Shown piece after piece: positions 1 to 7,178 of a stretch of DNA of 24,339 nucleotides. The position numbers were made by a program, and so were the translations under genes. Positions within the stretch are counted from its first letter, which is position 1, and every line of letters starts with the position of its first letter. This DNA comes from JBBBNV01 sp037137075 (GTDB taxonomy: Bacteria > Bacillota > Bacilli > Paenibacillales > NBRC-103111). The notes below the pieces were generated by a model that was given only the letters and a program-made list of their open reading frames with translations, did no database searches and had not been told where the DNA came from. The DNA is taken from NCBI RefSeq assembly GCF_037137075.1, contig NZ_JBBBNV010000041.1, forward strand, positions 1 through 24,339, in the 5' to 3' direction.

Positions 1-69
1 AGATAGGTTCGGGGTGGAAGCGCGGTAACGTGTGGAGCTGACGAATACTAATCGGTCGAGGGCTTATCC
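1..69 (+). rRNA. 23S ribosomal RNA, 3' end (partial)
   Basis: The first 69 or so bases match the conserved 3' terminus of Bacilli 23S rRNA, including the stretch GAATACTAATCGGTCGAGG just before the mature end. The gene runs off the left edge of the window, so only the last part of domain VI is seen. The exact mature end is uncertain by a few bases. No 5S rRNA sequence is recognisable between this end and the first tRNA at 277. Confidence 0.93.
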
Positions 70-197
70 AAGATACAAACAACTAGGTAAGAATGAAAGC
101 AAGCTTGATTTATTTCGCTGCTAGTTTTGAAGGAATATACGGATCTATGTGAAACAGTATCGGACTAACTTGTAATAGTTAATTGTCTCGTATCTGA

Positions 198-220
198 TTC
201 CCACGCAGGTGGGTTTTTTT
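198..220 (+). terminator. Intrinsic terminator between 23S rRNA and tRNA cluster
   Basis: CCCAC (200-204) and GTGGG (209-213) form a short stem with a 4-nt loop, followed directly by seven T residues (214-220). The stem is only 5 bp, so termination may be partial. This leaves open whether the tRNA cluster is co-transcribed with the rRNA or has its own promoter; no convincing promoter was seen between 220 and 277. Confidence 0.6.
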
Positions 221-276
221 ATGGGACTGAGTCGTGATAGCTCTAACATAGCCTGTAAAGAACTTCTAGATAGCAT

Positions 277-348
277 GGCCCGTTGGTCAAGGGGTTAAGA
301 CACCTCCCTTTCACGGAGGTAACAGGGGTTCGAATCCCCTACGGGTCA
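277..348 (+). tRNA. tRNA-Glu (UUC)
   Basis: Cloverleaf with acceptor GGCCCGT pairing ACGGGTC, anticodon stem CCTCC/GGAGG and loop CTTTCAC giving anticodon TTC, and a T-loop TTCGAAT. Discriminator A; the 3' CCA is not encoded. First of 14 tRNA genes. Confidence 0.95.
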
Positions 349-408
349 TTCTCTTTTCAAAACAATCAGTATAATTCAATTGTTTTGTGGAGAGGCTTTA
401 ATAAGTAT

Positions 409-484
409 GAACGCTTAGCTCAGCTGGGAGAGCACCACCTTGACAGGGTGGGGGTCAGCGGTTCGATCCCGTTAGCGTTCACCA
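409..484 (+). tRNA. tRNA-Val (GAC)
   Basis: Acceptor GAACGCT pairs with AGCGTTC. The anticodon arm CCACC-TTGACAG-GGTGG shows anticodon GAC. The T-loop is TTCGATC. The 3' ACCA is encoded. Confidence 0.94.
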
Positions 485-493
485 TATTTTTAT

Positions 494-567
<74 letters not shown>

Positions 568-603
568 TTTAATTTCTCGAAAGATTTTCTTTCGATTGCA
601 CGC

Positions 604-680
604 GGAGCCGTGGTGTAGAGGCCTAACATGCCTGCCTGTCACGCAGGAGACCGCGGGTTCGAATCCCGTCGGCTCCGCCA
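604..680 (+). tRNA. tRNA-Asp (GUC)
   Basis: Acceptor GGAGCCG/CGGCTCC, anticodon arm CCTGC-CTGTCAC-GCAGG with anticodon GTC, discriminator G followed by an encoded CCA. Confidence 0.95.
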
Positions 681-699
681 CTTTCTACATTATTGATAT

Positions 700-776
700 G
701 GCGATCGTGGCGAAGTGGTTAACGCATCGGTTTGTGGATCCGACACTCGAGGGTTCAATTCCCTTCGATCGCCCCA
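700..776 (+). tRNA. tRNA-His (GUG)
   Basis: Acceptor GCGATCG/CGATCGC with the histidine-specific extra G at position -1 (base 700) facing discriminator C773; CCA is encoded. The loop TTGTGGA gives anticodon GTG. The last anticodon-stem pair (31-39) is a T-T mismatch, unlike the A-T I recall in B. subtilis tRNA-His. Confidence 0.94.
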
Positions 777-785
777 TATTCCCAT

Positions 786-860
786 TGGGGATTAGCCAAG
801 CGGTAAGGCAACGGACTTTGACTCCGTCATGCCTAGGTTCGAATCCTAGATCCCCAGCCA
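786..860 (+). tRNA. tRNA-Gln (UUG)
   Basis: Acceptor TGGGGAT/ATCCCCA, anticodon arm CGGAC-TTTGACT-CCG with anticodon TTG, discriminator G and an encoded CCA. Confidence 0.94.
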
Positions 861-865
861 TTTGC

Positions 866-938
866 GAGCCATTAGCTCAGTTGGTAGAGCACCTGACTTT
901 TAATCAGGGTGTCGTAGGTTCGAGTCCTACATGGCTCA
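866..938 (+). tRNA. tRNA-Lys (UUU)
   Basis: Acceptor GAGCCAT/ATGGCTC, anticodon arm CTGA-CTTTTAA-TCAG with anticodon TTT, T-loop TTCGAGT. CCA is not encoded. Confidence 0.95.
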
Positions 939-958
939 CGTTTATGTTTTATAGCTAT

Positions 959-1044
959 GCGGTTGTGGTGGAATGGCAGACACGCTATCTTGAGGGGGTA
1001 GTGGGCGTACGCTCGTGGAGGTTCGAGTCCTCTCAACCGCACCA
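959..1044 (+). tRNA. tRNA-Leu (GAG)
   Basis: Class II tRNA with a long variable arm. Acceptor GCGGTTG/CAACCGC, anticodon stem CTATC/GGTAG with loop TTGAGGG giving anticodon GAG. CCA is encoded. Confidence 0.93.
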
Positions 1045-1064
1045 AACTTTTGACAGCTTAATAT

Positions 1065-1148
1065 GCGGTCGTGGCGGAATTGGCAGACGCGCTAGATTCA
1101 GGTTCTAGTGGTGTAACAGCCGTGGAGGTTCGAGTCCTCTCGACCGCA
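1065..1148 (+). tRNA. tRNA-Leu (CAG)
   Basis: Class II tRNA with a long variable arm. Acceptor GCGGTCG/CGACCGC, anticodon arm CTAGA-TTCAGGT-TCTAG with anticodon CAG. CCA is not encoded. Its acceptor and body resemble the upstream Leu(GAG) gene, so the two may be an old duplication. Confidence 0.93.
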
Positions 1149-1152
1149 TCCT

Positions 1153-1224
1153 GCGGAAGTGGCTCAGTGGTAGAGCATCGCCTTGCCAAGGCGAGGGTCG
1201 CGGGTTCGAATCCCGTCTTCCGCT
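1153..1224 (+). tRNA. tRNA-Gly (GCC), copy 1
   Basis: Acceptor GCGGAAG/CTTCCGC, anticodon arm TCGCC-TTGCCAA-GGCGA with anticodon GCC, discriminator T, no encoded CCA. Only 4 nt separate it from the preceding Leu tRNA. Confidence 0.95.
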
Positions 1225-1269
1225 TTAACACTTGTCTTTTGTTTATAAATTCGTTATGATTAGATTTAT

Positions 1270-1341
1270 GCGGACGTGGCTCAGTGGTAGAGCATCGCCT
1301 TGCCAAGGCGAGGGTCGCGAGTTCGAATCTCGTCGTCCGCT
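1270..1341 (+). tRNA. tRNA-Gly (GCC), copy 2
   Basis: Near-identical to the Gly tRNA at 1153. The differences are compensatory: acceptor GCGGACG/CGTCCGC and T-stem GCGAG/CTCGT each change both bases of a pair, so both copies keep intact folds and are probably functional. Confidence 0.95.
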
Positions 1342-1364
1342 TCATCTAACTTCATAATTTATGT

Positions 1365-1438
1365 GTGCCCTTAGCTCAGCCGGATAGAGCGTTTGACTAC
1401 GAATCAAAAGGTCAGGAGTTCGAATCTCTTAGGGCACG
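1365..1438 (+). tRNA. tRNA-Arg (ACG, read as ICG)
   Basis: Acceptor GTGCCCT/AGGGCAC, anticodon arm TTTGA-CTACGAA-TCAAA with anticodon ACG, whose first base is normally deaminated to inosine by TadA. Discriminator G; CCA is not encoded. Confidence 0.95.
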
Positions 1439-1494
1439 TATTTTTGGATTAGCTACAACTGCATTATAGCTTATATAATGCGGAACTAATTCAA

Positions 1495-1577
<83 letters not shown>

Positions 1578-1587
1578 CTTTAATAAC

Positions 1588-1660
1588 GGGACGTAGCTCA
1601 GCTTGGTAGAGCACCTGGTTTGGGACCAGGGGGTCGCATGTTCAAATCGTGTCGTCCCGA
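1588..1660 (+). tRNA. tRNA-Pro (UGG)
   Basis: Acceptor CGGGACG/CGTCCCG, anticodon arm CCTGG-TTTGGGA-CCAGG with anticodon TGG. The T-stem (GCATG/CGTGT) contains two G-T wobbles. Last gene of the cluster; CCA is not encoded. Confidence 0.94.
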
Positions 1661-1674
1661 TTACAAAAGAGAAG

Positions 1675-1720
1675 ATCGTTCAGGCATATCAACAATGCTC
1701 TGAACGATTTTTTTGTTTTT
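1675..1720 (+). terminator. Rho-independent terminator of the tRNA cluster
   Basis: ATCGTTCAG (1675-1683) pairs with CTGAACGAT (1700-1708), extended by GCAT/ATGC across a one-base bulge, and is followed by a T7 run and a further T5 run. It lies 15 bp after tRNA-Pro and closes the array. Confidence 0.92.
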
Positions 1721-2413
1721 TACCGGTTTTTTTAAAAATAACTTGTTAGAATAATCGTTTGTTTATTTTGATAGCCTTGCATCCTGGATTCCCGAAAACA
1801 CATAACGATTATTTTTTGGGGGATGCAAACTCTGAATCGATTGATACCACTGGATTTTTGTGCAGTCCTTGTTATGTAATGTCTGGAATCCAGGTTGTGC
1901 GATTTTTTAATTGGAACCCAATAGCAGTGCTGCTGTTCTTAGCCGTTGTCGGGGTGGGCAAGTCCGGAAGTTAACAACGTGCGAGGTCAGTCAGGGGAAC
2001 ATAAACCTTGGCTGATGCCGCTGGCTCTGCAGGTTATTGCGACTATTCGGGAATTGCTAGATGAAGGTTTCGTTTATTTGGTGCTCCGCGCGGTGCGGAA
2101 TGTATGAGGGCCAAGCACAGCGGTCTGCGGTTACATGGATGAGAATATTGCTTCTGCAGGGCGTTTAAGATGGAACGGGGGTTCCGCCGTCCGTTTAAAC
2201 GGATATAATCCTCATCAGGACGGCAACGCATAGAGAAAGATGGACGTGAATATATCTGAAAGGACTGAGTCTTCAGTATGAGCTCTGATGACAAGGTTCT
2301 TTTTTTTCTGGGAAAGTTCTACTAATTTCGACCTGCAAACAGGATAATTGGAAGTTTTGTGGAAAATAAAATAGATGCTCTTTTTACATAACTTGGCTAC
2401 TGTGAGGTAGAAC
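1721..2413. other. Long non-coding stretch with nested inverted repeats
   Basis: No convincing gene is seen between the tRNA terminator and the SWIM gene. It contains an inverted repeat with arms CCTGGATTCC (1783-1792) and GGAATCCAGG (1885-1894), an inner pair CATAAC (1801-1806) and GTTATG (1871-1876) at exactly matching spacing, and an alternative hairpin AATAATCGTT (1750-1759) with AACGATTATT (1804-1813) that competes for the same bases. A 30-codon frame (2015-2107) beginning MPLALQVIATIREL reads protein-like but has no good ribosome binding site. It continues upstream without a start and may be a gene remnant; no family is recognised. Confidence 0.5.
2172..2209 (+). promoter_or_regulatory. 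Candidate promoter/operator upstream of the SWIM gene
   Basis: GGAAC-GGGG-GTTCC (2172-2185) is followed by the perfect 14-bp palindrome TCCGTTTAAACGGA (2190-2203), which directly abuts a perfect -10 hexamer TATAAT (2204-2209). There is no good -35 at 17 bp, which would fit an activator-dependent or regulated promoter. The site is about 200 nt upstream of the SWIM start, so the link to that gene is inferred. Confidence 0.3.
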
Positions 2414-3853
2414 ATGAACCCATTAACAGAGTCCTATGTGGACAGCTTGGCACTGAACAATGCAGCTATGAAAAACGGAAAAGACTTGGTGAAGAAAAAT
2501 AGCTTCCCGAAGCTGTGCAAATCGGAAGATAACAGCCTGATTTTTGGCGAGTGCAAAGGCAGCGGCAAGGAGCCGTACCGATGCTCGGTTGATTTTGTAA
2601 AAGATGACAATCCGGTGTTCCGCTGCTCCTGCCCGAGCCGGCAGTTCCCCTGCAAGCATTTGCTCGGCCTGATGTATGCCTTTACCGCGGGCAAAACGTT
2701 CGAAATCGAGGCCATTCCCCAGGACATTGCAGACAAACGGGACAAGGCGGAGAAGCGGGAGGAGAAGAAGAAAGAATCTACCGGTACGGAAACCGGGAAG
2801 CCAGTGAAACGGAAAACGAACAAAGCTGCGCTGCTGAAAAAAATGGCGGCCCAGCTGGAAGGCATCGGGATCGCGGAAAAGCTGGTCATCCAGCTGGTGC
2901 AAGCTGGTCTTGGCAGTCTGGATAAAAAAACGCTGCAAACGCTCGCCGATCAAGCCAAGCAGCTTGGCAACTATTATATTCCAGGGGTGCAAACCGCCCT
3001 TCGTGAGCTGATTGTGACCATCAAGTCAGCCGAACGGCAGGAGGACATGTATGTTCAGGCTATAGCGTGTCTGAGCGGGCTCCACAGTCTCGTAAAAAAA
3101 AGCAAGACTTACCTGCAGTCCCGGATAGATGATCCGCATACTGCAATGGATATGGAGTCGACCCTGGAGGAGCGGCTGGGTCATGCTTGGCAGCTGACCG
3201 AGCTTGCAGAAGCCGGCCGTGTGGTGAAGGATGCGCAGCTTCAACAGCTTGCCTTTCATTCTTACTCCGATGAAGCCCGCGGAGAATATGTGGATGAGGG
3301 CTTCTGGATGGAGCTGAAGTCGGGACTGCTGTATAAAACTCATACTTACCGGCCTTTCCGGGCGGCCAAGTATATCCGGGAGGACGATTCATTCTATGAT
3401 GTCCTTCAAACGAAGGAGCTGTTCGTTTATCCCGGCGAGCTGAATCCCCGGGTCCGCTGGGAGGAAGCAGGACAGCGACAGCCGGAACCAGCCGATTTGG
3501 AGGCGGTCCGCTCACATGCGCATAAATCGTATCCGGACGTAATTAAGCTAGTCAAAAATCAAATCAAAAATCCGCTATCGGATAAGCATCCGGTGTTGCT
3601 GGTGCATTACGCGGCGATTCAGCAAATCGGCGATTCGTTTGTGCTGCTGGATGAGCAGGGCAAGCAGCTGGTCTGCGCAGATATTGCGGGCCTGTATCAG
3701 CCGACAACCAGCCTGCTGCCGCTGCTAAACAAGGTGTACCTTACAGGCCAGGCGATGCTGGTTATGTTTGAGCATGATTCGGCGCAGAACCAGCTTCTGG
3801 TCCAGCCGATGAGTATGATCACCGCTAATGAGGTGGTGCGCCTGTTGTACTAG
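2414..3853 (+). CDS. SWIM zinc-finger protein of a MoxR/VWA gene set
   Basis: This encodes a 479-residue cytoplasmic protein with no signal peptide or membrane segment. The N-terminal part carries a SWIM-type zinc site, C71-x-C73-x6-C80-x-H82, in a setting (FRCSCPSRQFPCKHLLGL) typical of the family, which binds DNA or protein partners. A lysine- and glutamate-rich linker follows at about residues 105-140, then a largely helical C-terminal region with no domain I can name. The ATG at 2414 has GAGGT 7 nt upstream. The next gene on the same strand starts 386 bp downstream, so it may be a separate transcript, but SWIM proteins are commonly found with MoxR, VWA and DUF5682 partners; from memory, E. 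coli yehQ beside yehL, yehM and yehP is the parallel. Its role is probably recruitment of the complex to nucleic acid or a target; this is inference. Confidence 0.85.
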   Translation: MNPLTESYVDSLALNNAAMKNGKDLVKKNSFPKLCKSEDNSLIFGECKGSGKEPYRCSVDFVKDDNPVFRCSCPSRQFPCKHLLGLMYAFTAGKTFEIEAIPQDIADKRDKAEKREEKKKESTGTETGKPVKRKTNKAALLKKMAAQLEGIGIAEKLVIQLVQAGLGSLDKKTLQTLADQAKQLGNYYIPGVQTALRELIVTIKSAERQEDMYVQAIACLSGLHSLVKKSKTYLQSRIDDPHTAMDMESTLEERLGHAWQLTELAEAGRVVKDAQLQQLAFHSYSDEARGEYVDEGFWMELKSGLLYKTHTYRPFRAAKYIREDDSFYDVLQTKELFVYPGELNPRVRWEEAGQRQPEPADLEAVRSHAHKSYPDVIKLVKNQIKNPLSDKHPVLLVHYAAIQQIGDSFVLLDEQGKQLVCADIAGLYQPTTSLLPLLNKVYLTGQAMLVMFEHDSAQNQLLVQPMSMITANEVVRLLY

Positions 3854-4011
3854 CAGAAGCTTAAGAGCGGTGGCTTGGATTATAATCCGCAGCCTATAGA
3901 CGGGTGACCAGAGCACAGAGAGCAAGTTGGCCTTCCTTATGCTGTATCGGCGGGCCGAGATAAGGCCATTGCGCAAGGCGAGGAGGGGTGAGTGACAGAA
4001 GGTCCGCACCG

Positions 4012-4062
4012 CGCGCAGCTCCCAGCGCGCGGTGTTTCGCTGCATGACGGCGGTCGGTCGAC
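4012..4062 (+). repeat. Dispersed palindromic repeat, copy A
   Basis: A 51-nt block matching copy C (12319-12369) with one substitution; its last 37 nt match the complement of copy B (10921-10957) perfectly. Internally, GCGCGC (4011-4016) and GCGCGC (4025-4030) can form a hairpin with an 8-nt loop, and the block ends in the palindrome GTCGAC. It is intergenic, 158 bp after the SWIM stop codon. Confidence 0.85.
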
Positions 4063-4147
4063 TCAGCGGTTATTAGTGGTTAAGGCCGACTAACCGTCAT
4101 CGTGAAGCGAAGCTCCGCGTTAGGAACTGCGCGCTGTGCGAAAGCAG

Positions 4148-4206
4148 ACATGAACGGCTCCATGCCGAATCGAAGAGACAAGGCAGCGATAGCCGGCCGT
4201 TCATGT
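4148..4206 (+). promoter_or_regulatory. Inverted repeat upstream of HEAT operon, shared with rtcB leader
   Basis: ACATGAACGGC (4148-4158) and GCCGTTCATGT (4196-4206) are perfectly complementary across 11 bp with a 37-nt loop. The right arm core CCGTTCAT ends 35 nt before the HEAT start codon. The same arm cores, ATGAACGG and CCGTTCAT, recur upstream of rtcB (20418-20457) at 36 nt from its start codon. There is no T-tract, so it is not a standard terminator. Confidence 0.55.
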
Positions 4207-4239
4207 GTTTATCGATAAATACGACTAGGAGAAGAATCC

Positions 4240-6111
4240 ATGAGTGTAACGATATTGTATGAACTTCAGCATGAGGTGCGCCGGCTGTTCATTGCCGGCA
4301 GCACGATGGCTGCGGGCGATCTGCGGCTGTCGAAGCTTCTGACGCAGCTCAATCCGCTGGCAGAGTCGTCTCCTGTTTTCAAACGGATGGCAGGTGCTGT
4401 ATCTGCAGTAATTGAATCTGACCGCGAGACTGGCGCAGTCAGACTCCTGGAGCTGGGAACGCTGCTGAATTCTGTTCTGTATACGCAGGGCAAGACGGAG
4501 GTGACAGGGGACGTCGCCCCGCTGGAAGGAACGGAATTAAACTGCGCTACCCCGGTTTCCTTCCGTAAGCTGTCGCCTGTAATAGAGGCCTTGACCTCGA
4601 AGGGGCAAGGCCGGCTGGAGGTTATCCGCCAAGCCTACGAGGAACGGCTGTTTCAGGATTTCCGGATTATTCCGGCCGCTGTTGCCGGAGTGGAGGACAG
4701 CTACTCGGAAATTGCTGATTTTATATACCAGTATGTTGTGCCTGAATATGGGGCAGAGGCGTTACCCGCACTGCTGGAGCAGTTCCGGCTCGATGGGGGA
4801 AGAGGAGCGGTACGACGGCTGGAGCTCATTTATTTGATTTTGGGCCACACCGGGACTGAGTTGTACCTGAAGGCGGCGAAGGAAGGCTCGCTGGAGGTTC
4901 GAGCTGCGGCCACGGAGCTGCTCGGCTACAATCCCGACCAGGAGCCGTTCCTGCTGGAGCAGGCGGATGAAAAGCGGAAGGAGCTGCGGGCCGCGGCTTA
5001 TACGGCGCTGGCGCGGCTTGGCTCGGACGCGGCTGTGGAGCGGCTTTCCCGGGCCTTTGCTTCGAAGGACCGGGATTTGGCGATTGAACCAATCCAGCTG
5101 TGCCAAGCCGATGAGCTTACCCGGAGGATGCTGGAGGAGGCGGACAAAGCACTGGAGCAAGTGCATGCCGCACCGGGTAAGAGCAAGGACAAGGAGCGGA
5201 ATAAAGCGGTCGAGCACCTGATGGCCTGCGTACAAGCGCTGGAAGGCAGACGCGGACCTGAGGTGATGGCCTTTTTGGATAAGCTGGTCTCGACCAAGGA
5301 CAACATGGTGTCCAACCGTGATACGGTGCAGCAGGCCGCAGGCGAGCTGCTTGCGGAGCTTGGGATACCGGAGGAGGAATGGTTTGCCGCCAGGCTTCAT
5401 GGGCTGTATGATGCCCATAACCGGACATTTTTTATTTTCAACTTCCGTGCCGCCGTCCGTACGCTGTCTCCGGAGGAAGTGTATGACAGATATGCTCCTG
5501 CTTTGCTGAGCAGGCGTTCTCCGGTTGCTTATGAGCTGCTGCGGGCGATCCAGGACTTGACTCCCTCGGTTAGAGAGCAAGTGCTTCATGAAGGCCGGAC
5601 TTATGCACCCGACTGGCGGCAAACCTGGGATCCCCGTTGGCTGGACGTATTCATGAAGCGGGACGATCGGGAGCTGGTTTGCGCGTTTGCGCAGCCGGAG
5701 GATAAACGGGCTGTTTTTTATTTGACGAACCGGGTTAAGAACGCCCCCGACTATACTTCCCACTCAACCGTACATATGCTGCTCGCTCTGTTTCAGATGA
5801 AGCACCCGGAGGCCCCTGATCTTGTAATGCTGTGCCTGCAAAAGCTTACGGACCGTCCGAACATCTATATGTACCTGGATCAGGCGCATCGGGCGGTGCT
5901 GCTGATGATGCCGGGCAGCTACGTGGAGCGCCTGGAGCAGCTGGCCGAAGTGTTTCCTTTTAAGAGCACCCTAAGGACCCATCTGCTGGAAGCGATACGT
6001 GAGCTTCGGAATCGCCCGGCTGAGCTGGGCTTGAATGCTGACGATGCCGAACAAAATGTGGAGAAGGAAGGAACAGGACTATGGGACTGGATGAAAAACA
6101 AACTATTTTAA
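4240..6111 (+). CDS. HEAT-repeat scaffold protein of the MoxR/DUF5682/VWA operon
   Basis: This encodes a 623-residue soluble, mostly helical protein. The clearest repeats lie at about residues 155-285, where helices end in the pattern EVRAAATELLGY and ELRAAAYTALARLGSDAAVERL, typical of HEAT or PBS-lyase-type repeats that act as protein-interaction scaffolds. The rest continues as helical pairs without a catalytic motif I recognise. The start at 4240 has AGGAG 8 nt upstream. Its 3' end overlaps the MoxR start by 31 nt, which argues for translational coupling and fixed stoichiometry. In E. coli the neighbouring yeh genes include a large DUF4132/MolR-type protein, which may fill a similar adaptor role; this is recalled, not tested. 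Function is inferred as the adaptor between the ATPase and its clients. Confidence 0.8.
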   Translation: MSVTILYELQHEVRRLFIAGSTMAAGDLRLSKLLTQLNPLAESSPVFKRMAGAVSAVIESDRETGAVRLLELGTLLNSVLYTQGKTEVTGDVAPLEGTELNCATPVSFRKLSPVIEALTSKGQGRLEVIRQAYEERLFQDFRIIPAAVAGVEDSYSEIADFIYQYVVPEYGAEALPALLEQFRLDGGRGAVRRLELIYLILGHTGTELYLKAAKEGSLEVRAAATELLGYNPDQEPFLLEQADEKRKELRAAAYTALARLGSDAAVERLSRAFASKDRDLAIEPIQLCQADELTRRMLEEADKALEQVHAAPGKSKDKERNKAVEHLMACVQALEGRRGPEVMAFLDKLVSTKDNMVSNRDTVQQAAGELLAELGIPEEEWFAARLHGLYDAHNRTFFIFNFRAAVRTLSPEEVYDRYAPALLSRRSPVAYELLRAIQDLTPSVREQVLHEGRTYAPDWRQTWDPRWLDVFMKRDDRELVCAFAQPEDKRAVFYLTNRVKNAPDYTSHSTVHMLLALFQMKHPEAPDLVMLCLQKLTDRPNIYMYLDQAHRAVLLMMPGSYVERLEQLAEVFPFKSTLRTHLLEAIRELRNRPAELGLNADDAEQNVEKEGTGLWDWMKNKLF

Positions 6112-7178
6112 GATTACCGGCGGAACGCCTCTATGAGGAAGAAATCGCTGCGCTCAAAAAGGCCGATCAGGACACCCGTCCTACAGGCTGGCAGCTTTCT
6201 CCCAGGGCGGTACTGACGTTTTTGACGGGCGGCAAGGCCGGGCGGACGGTCATTACGCCGAAATATATCGGCAATAAACGGCTTGTGGAGATGGCGATTG
6301 CCACATTGCTGACGGATCGGGCTTTGATGCTGATTGGCGAGCCGGGGACGGCGAAATCGTGGCTTTCTGAAAACTTGACCGCGGCCATTCATGGCGATTC
6401 GTCGAAGGTCATTCAAGGCACAGCCGGAACGACCGAGGAGCATATCCGGTATTCCTGGAACTATGCGATGCTGCTTGCCCAAGGACCTTCCGATCAGGCT
6501 TTAGTGAAAAGCCCGATTTATAAAGCGATGGAAATTGGGGGAATCGCCCGGTTCGAGGAAATCTCGCGCTGCGCCTCGGAGGTGCAGGATGCACTGATTT
6601 CCATATTGTCCGAGAAAACCATCTCGATTCCCGAGCTCGGACGGGAGCTGTCCGCATCGCGCGGCTTCTCGATTATCGCTACGGCGAATACGCGGGATCG
6701 CGGCGTGAACGAAATGTCGGCCGCTTTGAAGCGCCGTTTCAATATGATTGTCTTGCCCGCCCCGTCGGACATTGAGACCGAGGTTGATATTGTGCAGAAG
6801 CGGGTGGGAGAAATCTCCGCCAATTACGAGCTGCAGGCGGAGCTTCCGGAAGAGGAAGCCGTGCGCAAGGTCGTTACGGTATTCCGGGAGCTGCGCAGCG
6901 GCACAACGCTGGACGGCAAAGGAAAGGTGAAATCGCCAAGCGGTGTTATCTCTACCGCGGAAGCTATTTCTTTGCTCACCGGAAGCATGGCGCTGGCGGC
7001 AAGCTTCGGCAGCGGCCGTATTCAGGATCAGGATATTGCGGCCGGTTTGCAGGGAGCCATTGTTAAGGATGAAGAGAAGGATCGTCTCGTTTGGAAAGAG
7101 TATTTGGAAAATGTGATGAAGAAGCGGGGATCGGAATGGCGGAGCCTGTACAACGCTTGCTCGGAGATGAACGGGTGA
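6081..7178 (+). CDS. MoxR-family AAA+ ATPase
   Basis: This encodes a 365-residue AAA+ ATPase. Walker A is GEPGTAKS at residues 86-93, the Walker B region is IARFEEI at 155-161, sensor-1 asparagine lies in ATANT near 203, and the arginine-finger segment ALKRRF is at 215-220. The spacing and the FEEI form of Walker B fit the MoxR branch, whose members form hexamers and work with VWA-domain partners to remodel or activate protein complexes. The ATG at 6081 is supported by GGAAGG about 9 nt upstream and lies inside the end of the HEAT gene. The 3' end overlaps the next gene. It corresponds in context to E. coli yehL (from memory). It is probably the motor of the five-protein system; the client is unknown. 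Confidence 0.92.
   Translation: MGLDEKQTILRLPAERLYEEEIAALKKADQDTRPTGWQLSPRAVLTFLTGGKAGRTVITPKYIGNKRLVEMAIATLLTDRALMLIGEPGTAKSWLSENLTAAIHGDSSKVIQGTAGTTEEHIRYSWNYAMLLAQGPSDQALVKSPIYKAMEIGGIARFEEISRCASEVQDALISILSEKTISIPELGRELSASRGFSIIATANTRDRGVNEMSAALKRRFNMIVLPAPSDIETEVDIVQKRVGEISANYELQAELPEEEAVRKVVTVFRELRSGTTLDGKGKVKSPSGVISTAEAISLLTGSMALAASFGSGRIQDQDIAAGLQGAIVKDEEKDRLVWKEYLENVMKKRGSEWRSLYNACSEMNG

Larger units (their letters stand above)
3854..4239. other. Intergenic region between SWIM gene and HEAT operon
   Basis: No gene is seen. The region holds an imperfect hairpin built around the 12-bp palindrome GGATTATAATCC (3877-3888) flanked by GGCT/AGCC, repeat copy A (4012-4062), a long-arm inverted repeat (4148-4206) and the 12-bp palindrome TTTATCGATAAA (4208-4219) just before the HEAT gene ribosome binding site. 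The concentration of symmetry suggests regulation between the SWIM gene and the downstream block. No textbook promoter was identified. Confidence 0.5.

Noticed and set aside
3725..4045. Minus-strand frame beginning MQRNTARWELRA
   Set aside because: It begins inside repeat copy A and overlaps the SWIM gene; similar MQRNTAR frames appear at other copies because of the repeat, not because of coding.
4148..4206. Terminator before the HEAT gene
   Set aside because: The stem is strong but has a 37-nt loop and no T-tract, so it does not look like an intrinsic terminator.
4762..5763. Long minus-strand frame opposite the HEAT gene
   Set aside because: It is an antisense shadow of the well-supported HEAT gene, with no ribosome binding site and no family features.
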